From NCBI GenBank assembly GCA_016630905.1, contig WBMQ01000012.1:62001-126000 (forward strand): a DNA stretch of 64,000 bases, read 5' to 3'. Made by a program: the position numbers and the translations under genes. Source of the DNA: Capillidium heterosporum. Taxonomy: Eukaryota; Entomophthoromycota; Entomophthoromycetes; Entomophthorales; Capillidiaceae. This document shows positions 43,647-56,107 of this stretch, in pieces; within the stretch, counting starts at the first letter, position 1; each line of letters starts with the position of its first letter. The notes below the pieces were generated by a model that was not told where the DNA came from, ran no database searches, and worked only from the letters and a program-made list of their open reading frames with translations.

Positions 43647-44179
43647 TGTCGACTTAGATCTCTAGCTAAGTCGTAAATCAAACTATTGGGCAACTTTTCT
43701 TTTTTTACAAGTAACTCACAACAGCGCCACTGCATGACAAAATGCTGCAAGTCATGTGTCATTATCTCTCTTATTCTTACCCCCTTCATTAGAAAGAATA
43801 TTCTTATAAGTGACCAAGCTATGACCCTCTTCTGAGTTACAATATATATATTGAAGCTTGCACAGAAAGAGAAATAAGTTTTTCTTTTGATGGAGGATTT
43901 TGGTCTTCGTTGTTTTCAGGTCTAGGGTTTTAAGCCCGTAGATGTAGGCAGGGTTAGTTTAATTAAACGTTTAAAGATTCCTAGCCAGTGGTTTTGTAGG
44001 GAGTAAGAGTTGAGTATTTTTATTGGTTGTAAAGAATTCAACTGCGTCTATATTAGCCAGCCCACAACACAATACACATATCACATCCCATGCCAAAGGA
44101 CTCACCAAATTCGGCCGAGCCTACTCAACTAGAAGTCCAAGCCAATGGCCAGACACTCGGCAAGGGCGACCAGCCAACA
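43647..44179 (-). mobile_element. solo LTR, family C (right arm)
   Basis: Mirror of 20682-21214. It lies 58 bases beyond the target duplication of the family B LTR, in opposite orientation. Confidence 0.8.
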
Positions 44180-44269
44180 TATACTATACCTCGCACTCCT
44201 AAAGTCTAGCCTATTATCCTACCGATACTGTCTCCAATAGTTCTATAATGAAGATCCCACGATTTCAGG

Positions 44270-44974
44270 TTAAATATCATTTTGTGCAATGATGGATTCA
44301 TAGTAGAATGCGAAAGAAAGTGCTGATTGATTCTTATAGCAGTATAGATTGCAATTTTGATTGTAAAATTCAAGAAACACGGGACTGTAGTTGACATTAG
44401 TGTCCAGTATATTAGGGCCTATTGGCTTACCTACATCCTCGCCACCTTTGATGGTGATGTCAACGCAATTCATGTAGAAGCCTTATTTTTCTTCCCTGAG
44501 AACCTAATACCAGGCGAAGATCGCTTGACTTTTGGATGCGTCCTCAGGTATGTGAACCTTATGCTCTAAAGAGTTGAAAATGCAATCACTAAACACCAAT
44601 TTCAAGACTACAAAGTTCTGATTGCTGTAAGAGATACTGTACTGGTAGTGTCCACTTGGTGGAAAAATATACCTCTGATGACAGTGTCAATGTAAAAAAC
44701 CAGCTTTGTAAGTTTAGTAGATGAGATCAGCTGAGGTATCGCAATATTGGTATTTCAGAGTACCACCTAGCGGTGAACGCATGGCTGGGTCGATTTCGGA
44801 GGATAGATACCCGAGATATAGGTCGAAGCGTAAGGGTTTCAGGATATTGAAGGACATGTAGCCGAAGGTACTTGAAAGCAGTAGTAGAGAAGTAGCTAAG
44901 AAAATCGACATTGTATTTGAAAATTTGATATAGCTAGTTGAAGGCATATCAACAATTAAACTTAAATTTACCAT
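44270..44974 (-). pseudogene. AA11-like LPMO, decayed (right arm)
   Basis: Mirror of 19887-20591 with all four stops conserved. The TATA-like sequence on this strand is at about 45024-45033. Confidence 0.72.
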
Positions 44975-45877
44975 ACATTTAATTCAAAACATAAAGGAAT
45001 CTTCGTTTACGCCCTCATCTTTAGTTTTATATAGACATTCGATAAATTGTATCATCAGTACAAAGTGTTTTATCTTTTGAAAATATGTGAACTAGAAGTA
45101 TATTATATAATTAATATTGTCGAATCAAAGATATGGTGAAACTAGATGAGTAGGGAGTAGGTATATTTTCCAAGAGTGTATTTCGGAAATAAAATACAGA
45201 TTCTAAAGGTTTTAGTGAAAAACAAAGGATGCTCTAAAAATATTTGAAATTGAAGAGGTGTCAAAGTTAGAAAGTGGATTGCAGTCAGAGGAAAATGTAC
45301 TACCGGTTAGCCGAGCTGAGTATTTGTCAATAGGAAACAGATCAAGTTATAAGCAAACAGAAGTCTAATGACTTTACTACATGTATATTTAGCTACTTTC
45401 AAGATACATAAATTAGTAGTAAATTACAATTGTAATTCCCATTATAATGAAACCTCAGAAATATATAGGCTCCAAGTACAATTGAGGTATATATATACGT
45501 ACCATAGAGGTATCGGAGGACAATTGAAATGTGAATATTGAACTATAACTTCCAAAACTTTGGATGGTAAGGGCTGTGGTAATGTTAGACACCAATATTC
45601 CGTACAAGAATTTTAGGCTCGAGCTCATTATGAGCTTTCCACTCAATTCAATTAATCAATTAGGTGGTCGTGAGGTTACCTTCAGTAAAATAGAGAACCA
45701 CCCAAAGTATGTAGGTCAGTGAATAGCATTAAAAGCATTTTTAACCTAGTACAAGCAAAGCTACAAGATAGATACCATCGTGTATAATTAAACTACTAAA
45801 AAGAAATGGTATTTAACATAGATGAGTGTACCCAACTTTGAGTTTTCTTTAGCTAGCTAAATTAAAATTTTCAAGAT

Positions 45878-48800
45878 ATGGTCACCAACTTCCCACTACC
45901 AACCTCATTTTTGCAGGGCAAAAGCGTACTGTTGACCGGATCAACCGGATTCGTAGGTAAAGCGATACTCGAACTCATATTAAGGGACCACTACCCCCAC
46001 ATTAAGAAGATATACTGTCTAATCCGAGGCAAAAAAGGAATTTCGTTGAACGAGCGATTGAAAGATGTCATTAACAACCGAATATTCAACGTTTTGAAAG
46101 ATAGGCTGGGCTCTCAATTTTCAACTTTGGAGTCAAAGCTGGTAGCTGTTGAGGGCGACATTGCTTTCGAAGGGTTAGGTATATCACAAGTCGACCGAAG
46201 TATGTTAACTAAAGAGATTCAATATGTCATCCACTGTGCTGCCACTGTCGACTTCAATGAGCGATTGGACCGATCACTAACCTTAAATACTTTGGGTACC
46301 GACCAGCTTCTGAATCTCTGTGATGAGTGCAAGGATTTTGTCGGCTTTGTACATATTTCTACGGCTTACGTCAACAGCAACCGTAAGGAGAACCAGATAT
46401 ACGAGCGTATCTACCCGATGGTGTTTGGAGAACCCAGCCAGCTTGTGGAACAAATCCGAAGGATGGACTTGGATCGCATTGAATCTTTAACCAAGGAAGT
46501 TACTGCCGTCTACCCCAATACCTATACCTTTACAAAATCTTTGGCTGAAAACCTGCTAATAAATCGAGCCGAAGCGATGCGAGTTCGAGAGATAAAGACT
46601 GGCCGACCAGCCTGGTCCTTGGCTATTGTTCGACCTACCGTCGTAACCTCAACTGCGGTGGATCCGTTGCCGGGATGGGTAGATGGAGTAGCTGCTGCCA
46701 ACGCCATAGCGATGTACATTGGCCTAGGGGTTTTGAATTCAACGCCAGGTCAAATCACCAACGTCTTGGATCTTGTCCCGGTAGACTATTTGGCCAATAT
46801 GGCAATACGAGCTTGTGCTGAATTCAAGCCTCCAGGTATCCTATTCGACCTACCTTTCGCCGACCAAACGCGTAAAGTCCGTACCCTCAAGGAGAATTTA
46901 GGTATCGACGGAGACGACAAAATCTATCCCAAGATCTACCACGCCGCCTCGTCAGGGTTGAACCCCATCACTTGGAAGAAGTTCGGTGGAGATGTCGTCG
47001 AGGCTTGGAAAAAGCTACCTCCGCTTAAATCCAACGTCTTTCCACCACATTTCAATAAACCAAAAGACGAGGTAGAGCACCAAACTGCTGTATATTTGAA
47101 GCAGTGTCAGCTCCGTGCCCTATCTAAGATGACCAAGGTCAGTGATACCACCAAATCGATTAAGATCGAGAAGTTGGCCCCCAAGTTGGAGTTCCTGTTT
47201 CACTGCTTTCAGCACTTCATGCGTAACAGCTGGACCTTCCGGACCGATCAGGTCATCAAATTGGAAGCTCAGCAATTAGATAGAACCGACGTTATTAGTA
47301 GTCAATTTACTTCTTCAGCCTTGGTCCGCATGCCCTGGCAGAACTACATCAATTTCTTTGTCTACGGTATGCACTACTTTGTCCTCAACGAAGATCCGGC
47401 GATAAGACTGCCGATGCTGGAGGGTTGGGATAAAGTCGTGCATTGTGGCGGATCACAGCCCAAATTTGACGCCATTGAACTGGGTAACTTATCGCCCCCC
47501 ATAGACAAGATGCAGATCAACGAGGTACGAGAAAAATTTTTGAATGCCGATTTCGTCAAATCGCTACTCGATAATAACAAAGTAGCCGAGGCGTTGAAGG
47601 ATGTATTCGAAGTGGAACGGATGATGCCAGTCAAATCATTCGAAAAGGAGAGTCTGTGGATCAGCCAACGAGCCCCTCCTATCTATTGCAATCGGGGTAA
47701 AGCACTCAAACTCAAGGATCGCCTCACCAACAAAAGCAAAGTCATTTATCTGCCCACTCACTTTAGTAACTTGGACTTTGCGGTACTTTGCCATGCCCTC
47801 AACCATTACCAACTACCGCTACCTGCCTTAGCCGTCGAAGGAGTAGATCGAATTCTAGGCTATAAGTTGGAGAAAGACCAGCTCAATGGGAAAAGTTTGT
47901 TTAAAAATCTCAACGATATTGACCTCAAACGATGTCTCAACCTTGCTTACACTTTTAACCTGCTAAAGTCGACGTCAGTAGCTATATTTTTAGATGACCG
48001 ACCTGACCACCCTAGCTTCGGTCCTATGGTGACCGATCCTATCCCCAACCCTGTTGAAGGACTCTTGGACGGGAATTTACCCAAAGCTTTCAAGGATCTT
48101 TTAGAACCGCTGATCCATCTCCTCTCCAAATCCAACTTGGATCTGAGCGAGTACCTGTTGGTCCCTGTCAGTTTGAATTACGACGCATCTATGGACCTCA
48201 ACCACATCGTCGCCCAGAAGTTAGGTTTAAGGAACTCTAAGGTAGCATCTACCTTGTGTAGTAAGGGTCGCATCCACTTGGCCTTTGGTAATGCCATAGA
48301 TATTCAATCCCTTTTGAAGCAAACCGAACTCCTCCGAACTTTGAACTTGAATGACCATACGCTAACCCATCCCAGCTACATGTTCCGTAGCTTGCAGCTG
48401 CAATCCAGTATAGTATCCCCAGTAAGTTTGGTGGCAATCATTCTCAGTGGTTTCCGTAGGATAGGCGGCATTAGATTCGAACATGCCCGTACACTATTAT
48501 CACAGATGCAATCCACTGTTATAAACTTGGGTTATAACTTGGATTGGGGTGAAGAGGATTCTACTGCCGTCCTAACCTTTGCCTTGGAAGTCATTGGTAA
48601 ACCTACAGTTGAAATCAAGCTCGATGAGAACAACAACATCAAGGCTAAACATATCTACCTCAAAGTCGATCCAGTCAACTGTTTGAAACTACAAACTTTT
48701 ATCGACCCCATCAAGCATATATTTGCTGGAAGAGCTCTGTGGTTGGCTGCATTCTTCAAAGCCAAGATCGAGCTGGCTGAAGCAGCGTTACCAAACCTAA

Positions 48801-49438
48801 CTCAGATAGAATCTGCTTTTAATCTAGTTAAACTTGTTGCTACCCCTCACTTCCCACAGATCGCCGTACTGGGTGTAGACTTCGTGACGCTGACTAAGCA
48901 GTTTGTCAAGGATAAAGTCATCCAGATCATCGACCTTGGCGATTTGGATGCTGTTATCATGAACACAGACTCAGTACAGCAGGACCTCGCCCAATGTGAA
49001 ACCAGCCTCTTCCATAAGGTTCTCGACGCCACTTGGGTCACCAGCTGCCTTATCGAAACTTTACCCAGTATGGATGCTATAACTATTCCTCAACTTATCC
49101 AGCTAGTTCAAACTAACCTACTGGAAAGTTTCAAGTTCAAAGTCAGTTGGTACCCCGAAGCCATCGATAAAACTACTATTATGTGTGTAATCACCATCCT
49201 AACTCAAATCGGTCTCATAAAGCTGACTGCTGTCAACTCAAAGATAACGCTATCACCCAACCAAACCGACTTTACTAGGTTGAATTCGAGTTTGGATAGG
49301 TACTGTAAGAAGGGTGTTGAGCTCCCCAGCTTCCAAAGCTGTAGTCGAAGATTTAGTTTAGCACTAGAATCACTCAGAACTGCCATCATGCCACATCACC
49401 CTACCTTGCATCCCGAGCTAGTTATAAAGCTAAATTGA
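45878..49438 (+). CDS. fatty acyl-CoA reductase / acyltransferase fusion (right arm)
   Basis: Identical 1186-residue product to 15423-18983, here on the plus strand. ATG at 45878 is the first in frame and follows an AAAATTTTCAAGAT leader; stop at 49436-49438. The Rossmann loop is encoded at about 45935-45958, the Y-x3-K pair at about 46523-46537 and the HxxxxD motif at about 47759-47776. Usual eukaryotic FARs are about 500 residues and DHAPAT-type enzymes about 650, so the length fits a head-to-tail fusion of both. If both arms are real, the genome carries two identical, oppositely oriented copies and expression could be doubled. The absence of any stop or frameshift over 3.5 kb, beside several pseudogenes, argues that this gene is under selection. 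Confidence 0.85.
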   Translation: MVTNFPLPTSFLQGKSVLLTGSTGFVGKAILELILRDHYPHIKKIYCLIRGKKGISLNERLKDVINNRIFNVLKDRLGSQFSTLESKLVAVEGDIAFEGLGISQVDRSMLTKEIQYVIHCAATVDFNERLDRSLTLNTLGTDQLLNLCDECKDFVGFVHISTAYVNSNRKENQIYERIYPMVFGEPSQLVEQIRRMDLDRIESLTKEVTAVYPNTYTFTKSLAENLLINRAEAMRVREIKTGRPAWSLAIVRPTVVTSTAVDPLPGWVDGVAAANAIAMYIGLGVLNSTPGQITNVLDLVPVDYLANMAIRACAEFKPPGILFDLPFADQTRKVRTLKENLGIDGDDKIYPKIYHAASSGLNPITWKKFGGDVVEAWKKLPPLKSNVFPPHFNKPKDEVEHQTAVYLKQCQLRALSKMTKVSDTTKSIKIEKLAPKLEFLFHCFQHFMRNSWTFRTDQVIKLEAQQLDRTDVISSQFTSSALVRMPWQNYINFFVYGMHYFVLNEDPAIRLPMLEGWDKVVHCGGSQPKFDAIELGNLSPPIDKMQINEVREKFLNADFVKSLLDNNKVAEALKDVFEVERMMPVKSFEKESLWISQRAPPIYCNRGKALKLKDRLTNKSKVIYLPTHFSNLDFAVLCHALNHYQLPLPALAVEGVDRILGYKLEKDQLNGKSLFKNLNDIDLKRCLNLAYTFNLLKSTSVAIFLDDRPDHPSFGPMVTDPIPNPVEGLLDGNLPKAFKDLLEPLIHLLSKSNLDLSEYLLVPVSLNYDASMDLNHIVAQKLGLRNSKVASTLCSKGRIHLAFGNAIDIQSLLKQTELLRTLNLNDHTLTHPSYMFRSLQLQSSIVSPVSLVAIILSGFRRIGGIRFEHARTLLSQMQSTVINLGYNLDWGEEDSTAVLTFALEVIGKPTVEIKLDENNNIKAKHIYLKVDPVNCLKLQTFIDPIKHIFAGRALWLAAFFKAKIELAEAALPNLTQIESAFNLVKLVATPHFPQIAVLGVDFVTLTKQFVKDKVIQIIDLGDLDAVIMNTDSVQQDLAQCETSLFHKVLDATWVTSCLIETLPSMDAITIPQLIQLVQTNLLESFKFKVSWYPEAIDKTTIMCVITILTQIGLIKLTAVNSKITLSPNQTDFTRLNSSLDRYCKKGVELPSFQSCSRRFSLALESLRTAIMPHHPTLHPELVIKLN

Positions 49439-49502
49439 AAACTATAAACGAGGAATCTCCAAGTACCAGTTTAAATGTCAAGGATGGTGATGCGCTTAGA
49501 AC

Positions 49503-49913
49503 TTGATGGGCAGCCCTCACTTCCTAGAAGGCTTTAGAAACGACTACAGTAAGGAGTACTTTGAAAGCCAACCCGTCATCTCCATCGATCCTGACGGTAC
49601 TCAAGTTGACACTCAGCCTCAGTCCAAACCTCAACCTAGTGTCAGTTCCAAGCTAATTGTTAAGCCTACTCCCGGACCTAAACCTTAACCTACCCCCACT
49701 CCAAAACCTAGCCAAAGTAAAGCCGAGTCCAAATCTACCCCATCCCAACCTACCAATACTGACTTACCACCAGCCAAAGATTGCATCGATGGAATAATAT
49801 ACTGCATGGATGAAGGTACCATCGCTATGTGCTTTATAAAGAAGTACCATTCCAGCCTATGTGCCAACGGTACTAAGTGTTTAGGTAAGCAGGGGAATGT
49901 ACAATGTGTCTAA
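49503..49913 (+). pseudogene. Pro-rich linker and CBM19-like domain protein (right arm)
   Basis: Mirror of 14948-15358. The internal stop is TAA at 49686-49688, the true end TAA at 49911-49913. The six Cys of the CBM lie within about 49779-49910. The LTR that follows begins three bases after the stop. Confidence 0.6.
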
Positions 49914-49915
49914 AC

Positions 49916-50564
49916 CGTAACAACCCTGATTGTTACAATTCCTAATATGAGGTTATTGACCAATTCTCTGTACGCCACACTAATTTTCTCTCACTAATCC
50001 TTGACGTCCCCATTTGCCATATATAACTAATTTTGATCAGAAATCTGTTCTACTTATTAGATATTCTTGAGTATTGTTCCCATATCCTTAGTTCAGCTAT
50101 AAGGATTTCAACCCTTATCAAATGGCATCTGGATATCGGAATACTAATAACCAACCAATAGCATTAAGATACCAAGAGGGTATTTAAACCCTTGGAATGC
50201 CATTGGAGGCCGGTATCTTGACAACGTTCCACCTCGCCATTTTCTAAATAGCTGTTACCTCTTGATCTCAACCATTAACTATAGCTGTTGCGACAGCCTG
50301 ATCTGTTTTGTCTACGAATAAAGTATTGTTCCTGGTCAGCCTTTTAGTTATTAGATCGTGCGAATATATGGTTCGATTTCTATACCCTCTTAGCTCACTC
50401 CGCTCAAACTTTCTTCGCTTCCCTTTGGACTTACCTCCTTTGGGTGATTCCTATTACCAATGCTGTGATCGGCATTGGCTCTACTGTCCCGATCTCTCAT
50501 GTTATACGCTCCTATTATGGCGTCATCATTAGTTGGATCTAACGGCACCCCCTTGGACTTTACA
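49916..50564 (+). mobile_element. solo LTR, family A, short form (right arm)
   Basis: CGTAACAACC to ACTTTACA, flanks TAAAC (49911-49915) and TAAAG (50565-50569). Mirror of 14297-14945. Confidence 0.82.
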
Positions 50565-50790
50565 TAAAGCATTGCATCAAAGCATCACCAATTGTTTAAA
50601 GGGAGAAAATACTACTTTTGATAACTAAATAAATAAACATTTATATGTATAGTATTATTTTTACTTTTGCATATTTAATTAGTTTAAACGCATTTATATA
50701 ATATCTATTCTCAAGTAATATATACTTTGAATTTTTATATAGCATTGTTTGCACAAAGTCAAGCTTTAAATTTAAATTAATAACTTGGTC

Positions 50791-50893
50791 AATTTTATCA
50801 GCTAATTTCGCTATATTGACTTGACATTTTTACCAGATTGATCTAATACTTTTGCTAACTAGTTTGCAATTTTTCCAGCTTAGCCTAAAAATA
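50791..50893 (-). repeat. dispersed MITE-like repeat, copy 2 (right arm)
   Basis: Mirror of 13968-14070. Confidence 0.55.
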
Positions 50894-51073
50894 TGATATT
50901 TCAACTAGTTTTTGATAAAAAATAATATCTTTATAAAAATATTAGTACATAGTAGAAAAGTGCAATCTAAAAGCAACCATAGCCGACTTTAAAGTATAGA
51001 ATATGCTTAAATACAAACGGGATGAAAAAGGTAAATATAATTATACAAAATAGATAAATAGGTACCTGGTATA

Positions 51074-51793
51074 TCATCTAAACTGGCTATCTAAAAATTT
51101 AAGCGTATCTATATCCAACCTCTTCCTATACTGTAAGTTGTTATTCTGGATGACTTTGTCGAATACTTTCTCAATTGCTAGCAAGATACTCGGTGTAGTG
51201 GCGATCGAATTGACGTCACTACTCACCAAGTTCAACGACAAACTGTACTTGGGGTAAAACAGCTGACTATACAGTTTGGACCCAGTCCGAAACGACTTGT
51301 AGTATTGGTACTTTTTAGCAGCTTCGACGATGCTGTCCATATCCCTAAATTTCAAGGGGACTTGGATGTCGAAGTTGTTGCGGTGGTAGTGTACGAGGTG
51401 GAAGGTATGCCCATCAGCAGATATACCTGATATGCACTTCTTCAAAAGGTTCTTCTCACAGGCTATGCGATGCTTTATCTTCTCGTGGGTGTCCTTGGTA
51501 AAGAGCATATGCTTGTTGTGATTGGGCTTGCTATATTTTTTGATTTCGATCTGACTGTAATGGAAAAACCCATCGATAAATTTGGAAGGTGGCCATACCC
51601 TATAGTCGACCCATCTTAAAATACCAGTTTCAGTTTCGTCGTAGATGAGTAGTGTACCTTCTTCGATTGGGGTTATCATACGTTGGTAGGTGCTGGGTCG
51701 GCTGGTCATCTGGCTGATCTCACCACGCCTTGATGCTTCTATGAGTACGAAGGCGTCGAATACGGTGTTGATTGTCCCTTTGAATAATGGCAT
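51074..51793 (-). CDS. WOPR-domain (Gti1/Pac2 family) regulator (right arm)
   Basis: Identical product to 13068-13787, on the minus strand with ATG at 51793. The upstream 450 bases are also identical, so both copies should share regulation unless chromatin differs. WOPR regulators commonly bind their own promoters, so a doubled locus could shift a switch threshold (inference from the family, not seen here). Confidence 0.9.
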   Translation of the reverse strand: MPLFKGTINTVFDAFVLIEASRRGEISQMTSRPSTYQRMITPIEEGTLLIYDETETGILRWVDYRVWPPSKFIDGFFHYSQIEIKKYSKPNHNKHMLFTKDTHEKIKHRIACEKNLLKKCISGISADGHTFHLVHYHRNNFDIQVPLKFRDMDSIVEAAKKYQYYKSFRTGSKLYSQLFYPKYSLSLNLVSSDVNSIATTPSILLAIEKVFDKVIQNNNLQYRKRLDIDTLKFLDSQFR

Positions 51794-52240
51794 AGTAGTA
51801 AAATTGTTAGTGTAATAAATTGTACTTTTTTCAGTTTAATCTAGTTTGGTTTAGTTCAAGTTTTGGGTTAGTTTCATTTTCCAGAAATTTTCATTGCGTC
51901 TAATACAACCTTGCCAACTGTATTAGATCGGACCCTAGAATAAAAATGGCTTCCGATTCATTCAATTAAGCTATTCTAGTAGTCAACTAGGACTGCTAAA
52001 CATTTTGGTATTACTTTAAATTGTAGCTTGTTTCGTGTATCAATTGAAGGGTTTTTTCAAAGGGATGACATGAAACTGGAATTTTCGGTTAGAATAGCTC
52101 ACCTACACCTTTATTTGGGGAAAGTTAATAGTGCTGTAGATATTTTCTAATTTGAGATATGGGTGTTTGTTTTTTGTTAAATTCCACTTCAACTTTTCAA
52201 TCCTGAGAATAACTTGGGTTCCAAATTAGTGCAATAGAAT

Positions 52241-55200
52241 AAGAGTGCCCATTTTTTAAGAACGATTTTTGCACAAACTGGGTTTTTTAGAGAGTTCATT
52301 CTGGCAGAACAATATTTCGCACACTGAAAATAACTTACATATATAACTAATCTCGATTTATAAATAAAATTAGCAGGTTGCAATCGATATCCACCAGCTT
52401 TCGCATGTTGGATATATTTATTTTAGTATTTTATAATATAATAGCCAATTAATGGAATGATGGGTTTACATATAATAACGATTTATCATTTACTAGCTAT
52501 AGAGAAAAGAGGGTTTAAAAAAATGTTCGTTTACAAAACAGTACCCTATTGTAACTAACTAGAATATGACTTAATCATGCTATTGTTTGGAATCGAAGAT
52601 AATTGAAAGAAGTTCCATACAAAGAAACTATACTTTTCAAAGTTTAAATAAAATAGAATTCAAAAATACATACTAAAGCTGCGTTCTATTTATATATAAA
52701 GTTATTCAAAATGCTTATTCCAGTTAATAGACTTAAGGAGAAATTAATTGAGCATCTACAGGTATTAGAGCAAGCAAAAATATTTAATGATAATGCTATG
52801 TCCAACTCACTACCCCTTGTCAATTCGTATTTGGAATACTCAAAGCTCTTACTCCCTATGGAGCTATGCTGCCTTATAAAGAATTCGCTGCTGAACTCTG
52901 GAACGAAAGTTGAAGTAACTTTGAAAGACACATTCCAGTTATTAGAGGACAACGTAGAACTAAACAATGTGCCTGAAGCTTTGCCAACTTTTTCTTTTGA
53001 ACAACTTGAAGGAGATGATGAAACAAGCTTGTTAGAAGATGGAATGAAGATGGCCTACTCGAAGCCAACTAAAATTATCTTACCTAAAGTGTCCGATATT
53101 TTAACCAAGTATCATTTAACTGCAGAGATTATAGAAAGGTACCTTTGATATATAAGTTTTGCTCATCATTTAAATGTATAGTAAATTTGCTAACAGCACT
53201 ACTTTCAAGATTGTTGATCATGCTTTAATTGCAGTTGGACTGATGAATATGATCAAGGAATTGAATTTTCAACTAGCAAAACAGTTAGAAAAAGTGTTGG
53301 ACGAGAAACTGGGTACTTGTACTTTAGATGCAACCAGTATCAAAGATACAAAGAGGTGAGTTTGGAGGAGCTATCTAGTGAGGATCTTGACAGCAATCGT
53401 GGTGACACTAGCACTAGACCTGCCAACAGGTGTGAAGCACATTTCAGACTTAAATTCGACCTCGTAACTTATCAAAACGTTGTTGTATATGATTCAGATC
53501 TTGGGCATTCGCATGGTGGCCAATTCAAAGACATACCAGTTGTTCCTGAATACTTTTGGGACCGTATTGTTGATAAATTTATCGATGGTGCAACTAGTAC
53601 TGAAGCGTTAAAGTTAATTTTCAATATATATGGCTTTAAAATATATAACAGAACATTGTTAGAAAATCTCTGTTATAGGCAAAAGCTAAAGACAAGGAAT
53701 ATAGCAACATTGGGGGAGATAAATGGCATTTTTATAAATTTACTTGATGACCAGAAGTACTTCAAAATGGTAACAAAGGATATCGATTTCAACTTGAAAG
53801 GAGTCGCGGTTGCTTTTTGGACAAACAAGCAACAACAACCTGCTCTGGGCGGAATTTGTTATGTAATTTCTATTGACTGCACCTATCAGATTTTGAAATG
53901 TCGATTTCCTGTTCTCATGTGACTGTTAGGACCAAGGGTAAAAATGTGGTACTTATTGCCCATGCCATCCTGTCAGATGAGTCGAAGGAGACTTATACTA
54001 CAGTGCTTAAGCTACTAAATTTTTTTTAGATATAGCCGAGCTCAAAATAATGTCAAATTACAAATGATCCTTACCGATGGGAATCGTCAACTTCATGATG
54101 CCATTGAGTATGTGGCACAAACTCAATAATGTTCGGACCAACCTCAAGTCAATTAAACCTAGTGAGAGTAGAAAACTATTAGCTCTAAGTGATCTGCTTA
54201 ATGCTAGTAAAACTATCCCTGTATCCAACACCTCAACTATGTCTAAAGCAGCTAAAAAGATGAGTGAGTTTAGCAAAAAATATCAATTATTCAAAAAGGT
54301 TTTTTACCCTAAGAATAAAGATGTTTGCGAATCAGCCAAGGAAAAGATACTTGCCTGTTTTAATAAGAGTTTATCAATCTTCAATATGTTTGATGAGGAT
54401 AAAAATTTTGCCTCCTGCCACACCAAGTCTATATTCAGCCATGAGTGGAGTGCATCCTCAGCTTCAAAACCCATCAACAACGCTATTAAGAAGCATATTA
54501 AGACCAGCGGAAATGGACGATGTCTTTCAATTGACCAGTTAGTCCAAGTTACAAACAAATATATCGCGACAATTATAGATAAATTTAATGATGTCAGTCG
54601 AAAGAGTGTAATCAACATTATTAAAAAATCACATATCTCTTTTTATGAAGAAATAAAGAATAAACTTTCAAAGCCTATCAAGTTGGATATCCTGAAACGC
54701 TTTAAGACTGTCCATAAGCGTTGGAAGATCGATCAGGAAAATAGGGTATATTGTATTCAAGGTGTTTCGAACCCTCATAGCCAAGAGTATGTTGTTGATT
54801 TAAAAGAGGATAAAGTGCATTGTACTTGTTACTATCAAAATCAGACCGGTCTCCCCTGCTCGCATCTAATGACCGTTAGAAAGTTTGTTAATTTAAAAAT
54901 GTTACTTCCAACAGATATTGCACCTCGCTGGATTGATGATTTATTAAGCGACGAATCGATCTGTGAGGATACTAACCATTTAGGTAGATTAGTTGAAAAG
55001 TTTGATACCTGCAGTGTAAGTATTCGACCTTATACTGCAGCTGAACTTGAACGTGATTTCGAAGTTCATTTGGAGAACTGTATTGCCTATGCCTCATACT
55101 TGATAGATCCCATTTCTGAACCTTATGCAATCACTAAAGGTCGTCGTATCAATGTTAGTATTGCAGAGGAGCTTGATGAGGTCTTCCAAAATGAATTTAT

Positions 55201-56056
55201 GCAAAGTAAGCCTATAAAGCGTCCTAAAGTTGAAGGTGAGTATAAAGGCAAAGGTGGCAAGGCTAAAAATGGTAAAACTAAAACTATAATAGATTTGCTT
55301 AAGTATATTTTTAATGTTTTGTTTTGTATACCAATTTATACATTGCCTTTCATATTGCTTTATATAGTCGTTTTATATAAGATTTGTCACTTCAATATTG
55401 AAATTAATAACTTTTAGTATTATAATTGACGGTTGCTATATATACTTCATTATTTATATGTGTGATGGCATAAAAATAACAACACCCAATTGCTCTATAC
55501 CTTTAACTCAATATCAACTATTTTAATCACTATTAATCAAAATAATATTTACAAATATGTACATATATATATCTTTGTTACGATAATATCAAGCCAAAAT
55601 TTAGATCTTAACTTTAGAACAAAAGCTATTTAGGGTTAATAGTTACTTTGTGAATATTTTTCCAATACCCTCTTTACTCGCATCTATTAAATAAAATCCA
55701 CTATAAGAATGTCAAAACCTTACTCTATTTGTTACCTGCATATCAAACTATGTCATAAAATAACATAGTAAACCTGCAAAAATATACTCACATATCTGCA
55801 GTCTATCACTTTATTAATAGATTGGTAGAATTCTAAGCTCATTTAACTTATTCCAAATCTATGCTGAAAATCGTTCTGCCAGAATGAAGATTTTAAAAAT
55901 AACCATTTTGTGCAAAAAACTGTTCTTAATAAATGATGACTCATTTTAAAAGATCTGTATTATTTATTACATTTTTTTATGACGAAAATTTCCTATTTAG
56001 GTTCAATCCTATAAGCTATTCTTAAAAAGACGTTTTTATACAGGCAATAATGAACA
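52241..56056 (+). mobile_element. MULE DNA transposon, decayed (right arm)
   Basis: Mirror of 8805-12620. The inverted-repeat blocks are at about 52241-52320 and 55862-55940, and the outer end reaches about 56056 close to the arm boundary at 56308. Confidence 0.7.
52711..55417 (+). pseudogene. MULE transposase, broken (right arm)
   Basis: Mirror of 9444-12150. Landmarks: leading segment 52711-53148, possible intron 53138-53185, FAR1-like segment about 53314-53520, DDE start about 53860-53900, continuation about 53898-54030 in another frame, ILTDGN at about 54066-54083, long frame 54077-55417 with the SWIM finger at about 54822-54880. Confidence 0.8.
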
Positions 56057-56057
56057 G

Positions 56058-56107
56058 TCGTTTTTGCCAACTAGTCTGCAATTTTGGCAATTTGATCTAA
56101 AAATACG
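56058..56107 (+). repeat. dispersed MITE-like repeat, short copy (right arm)
   Basis: Mirror of 8754-8803, next to the MULE end. Confidence 0.5.
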
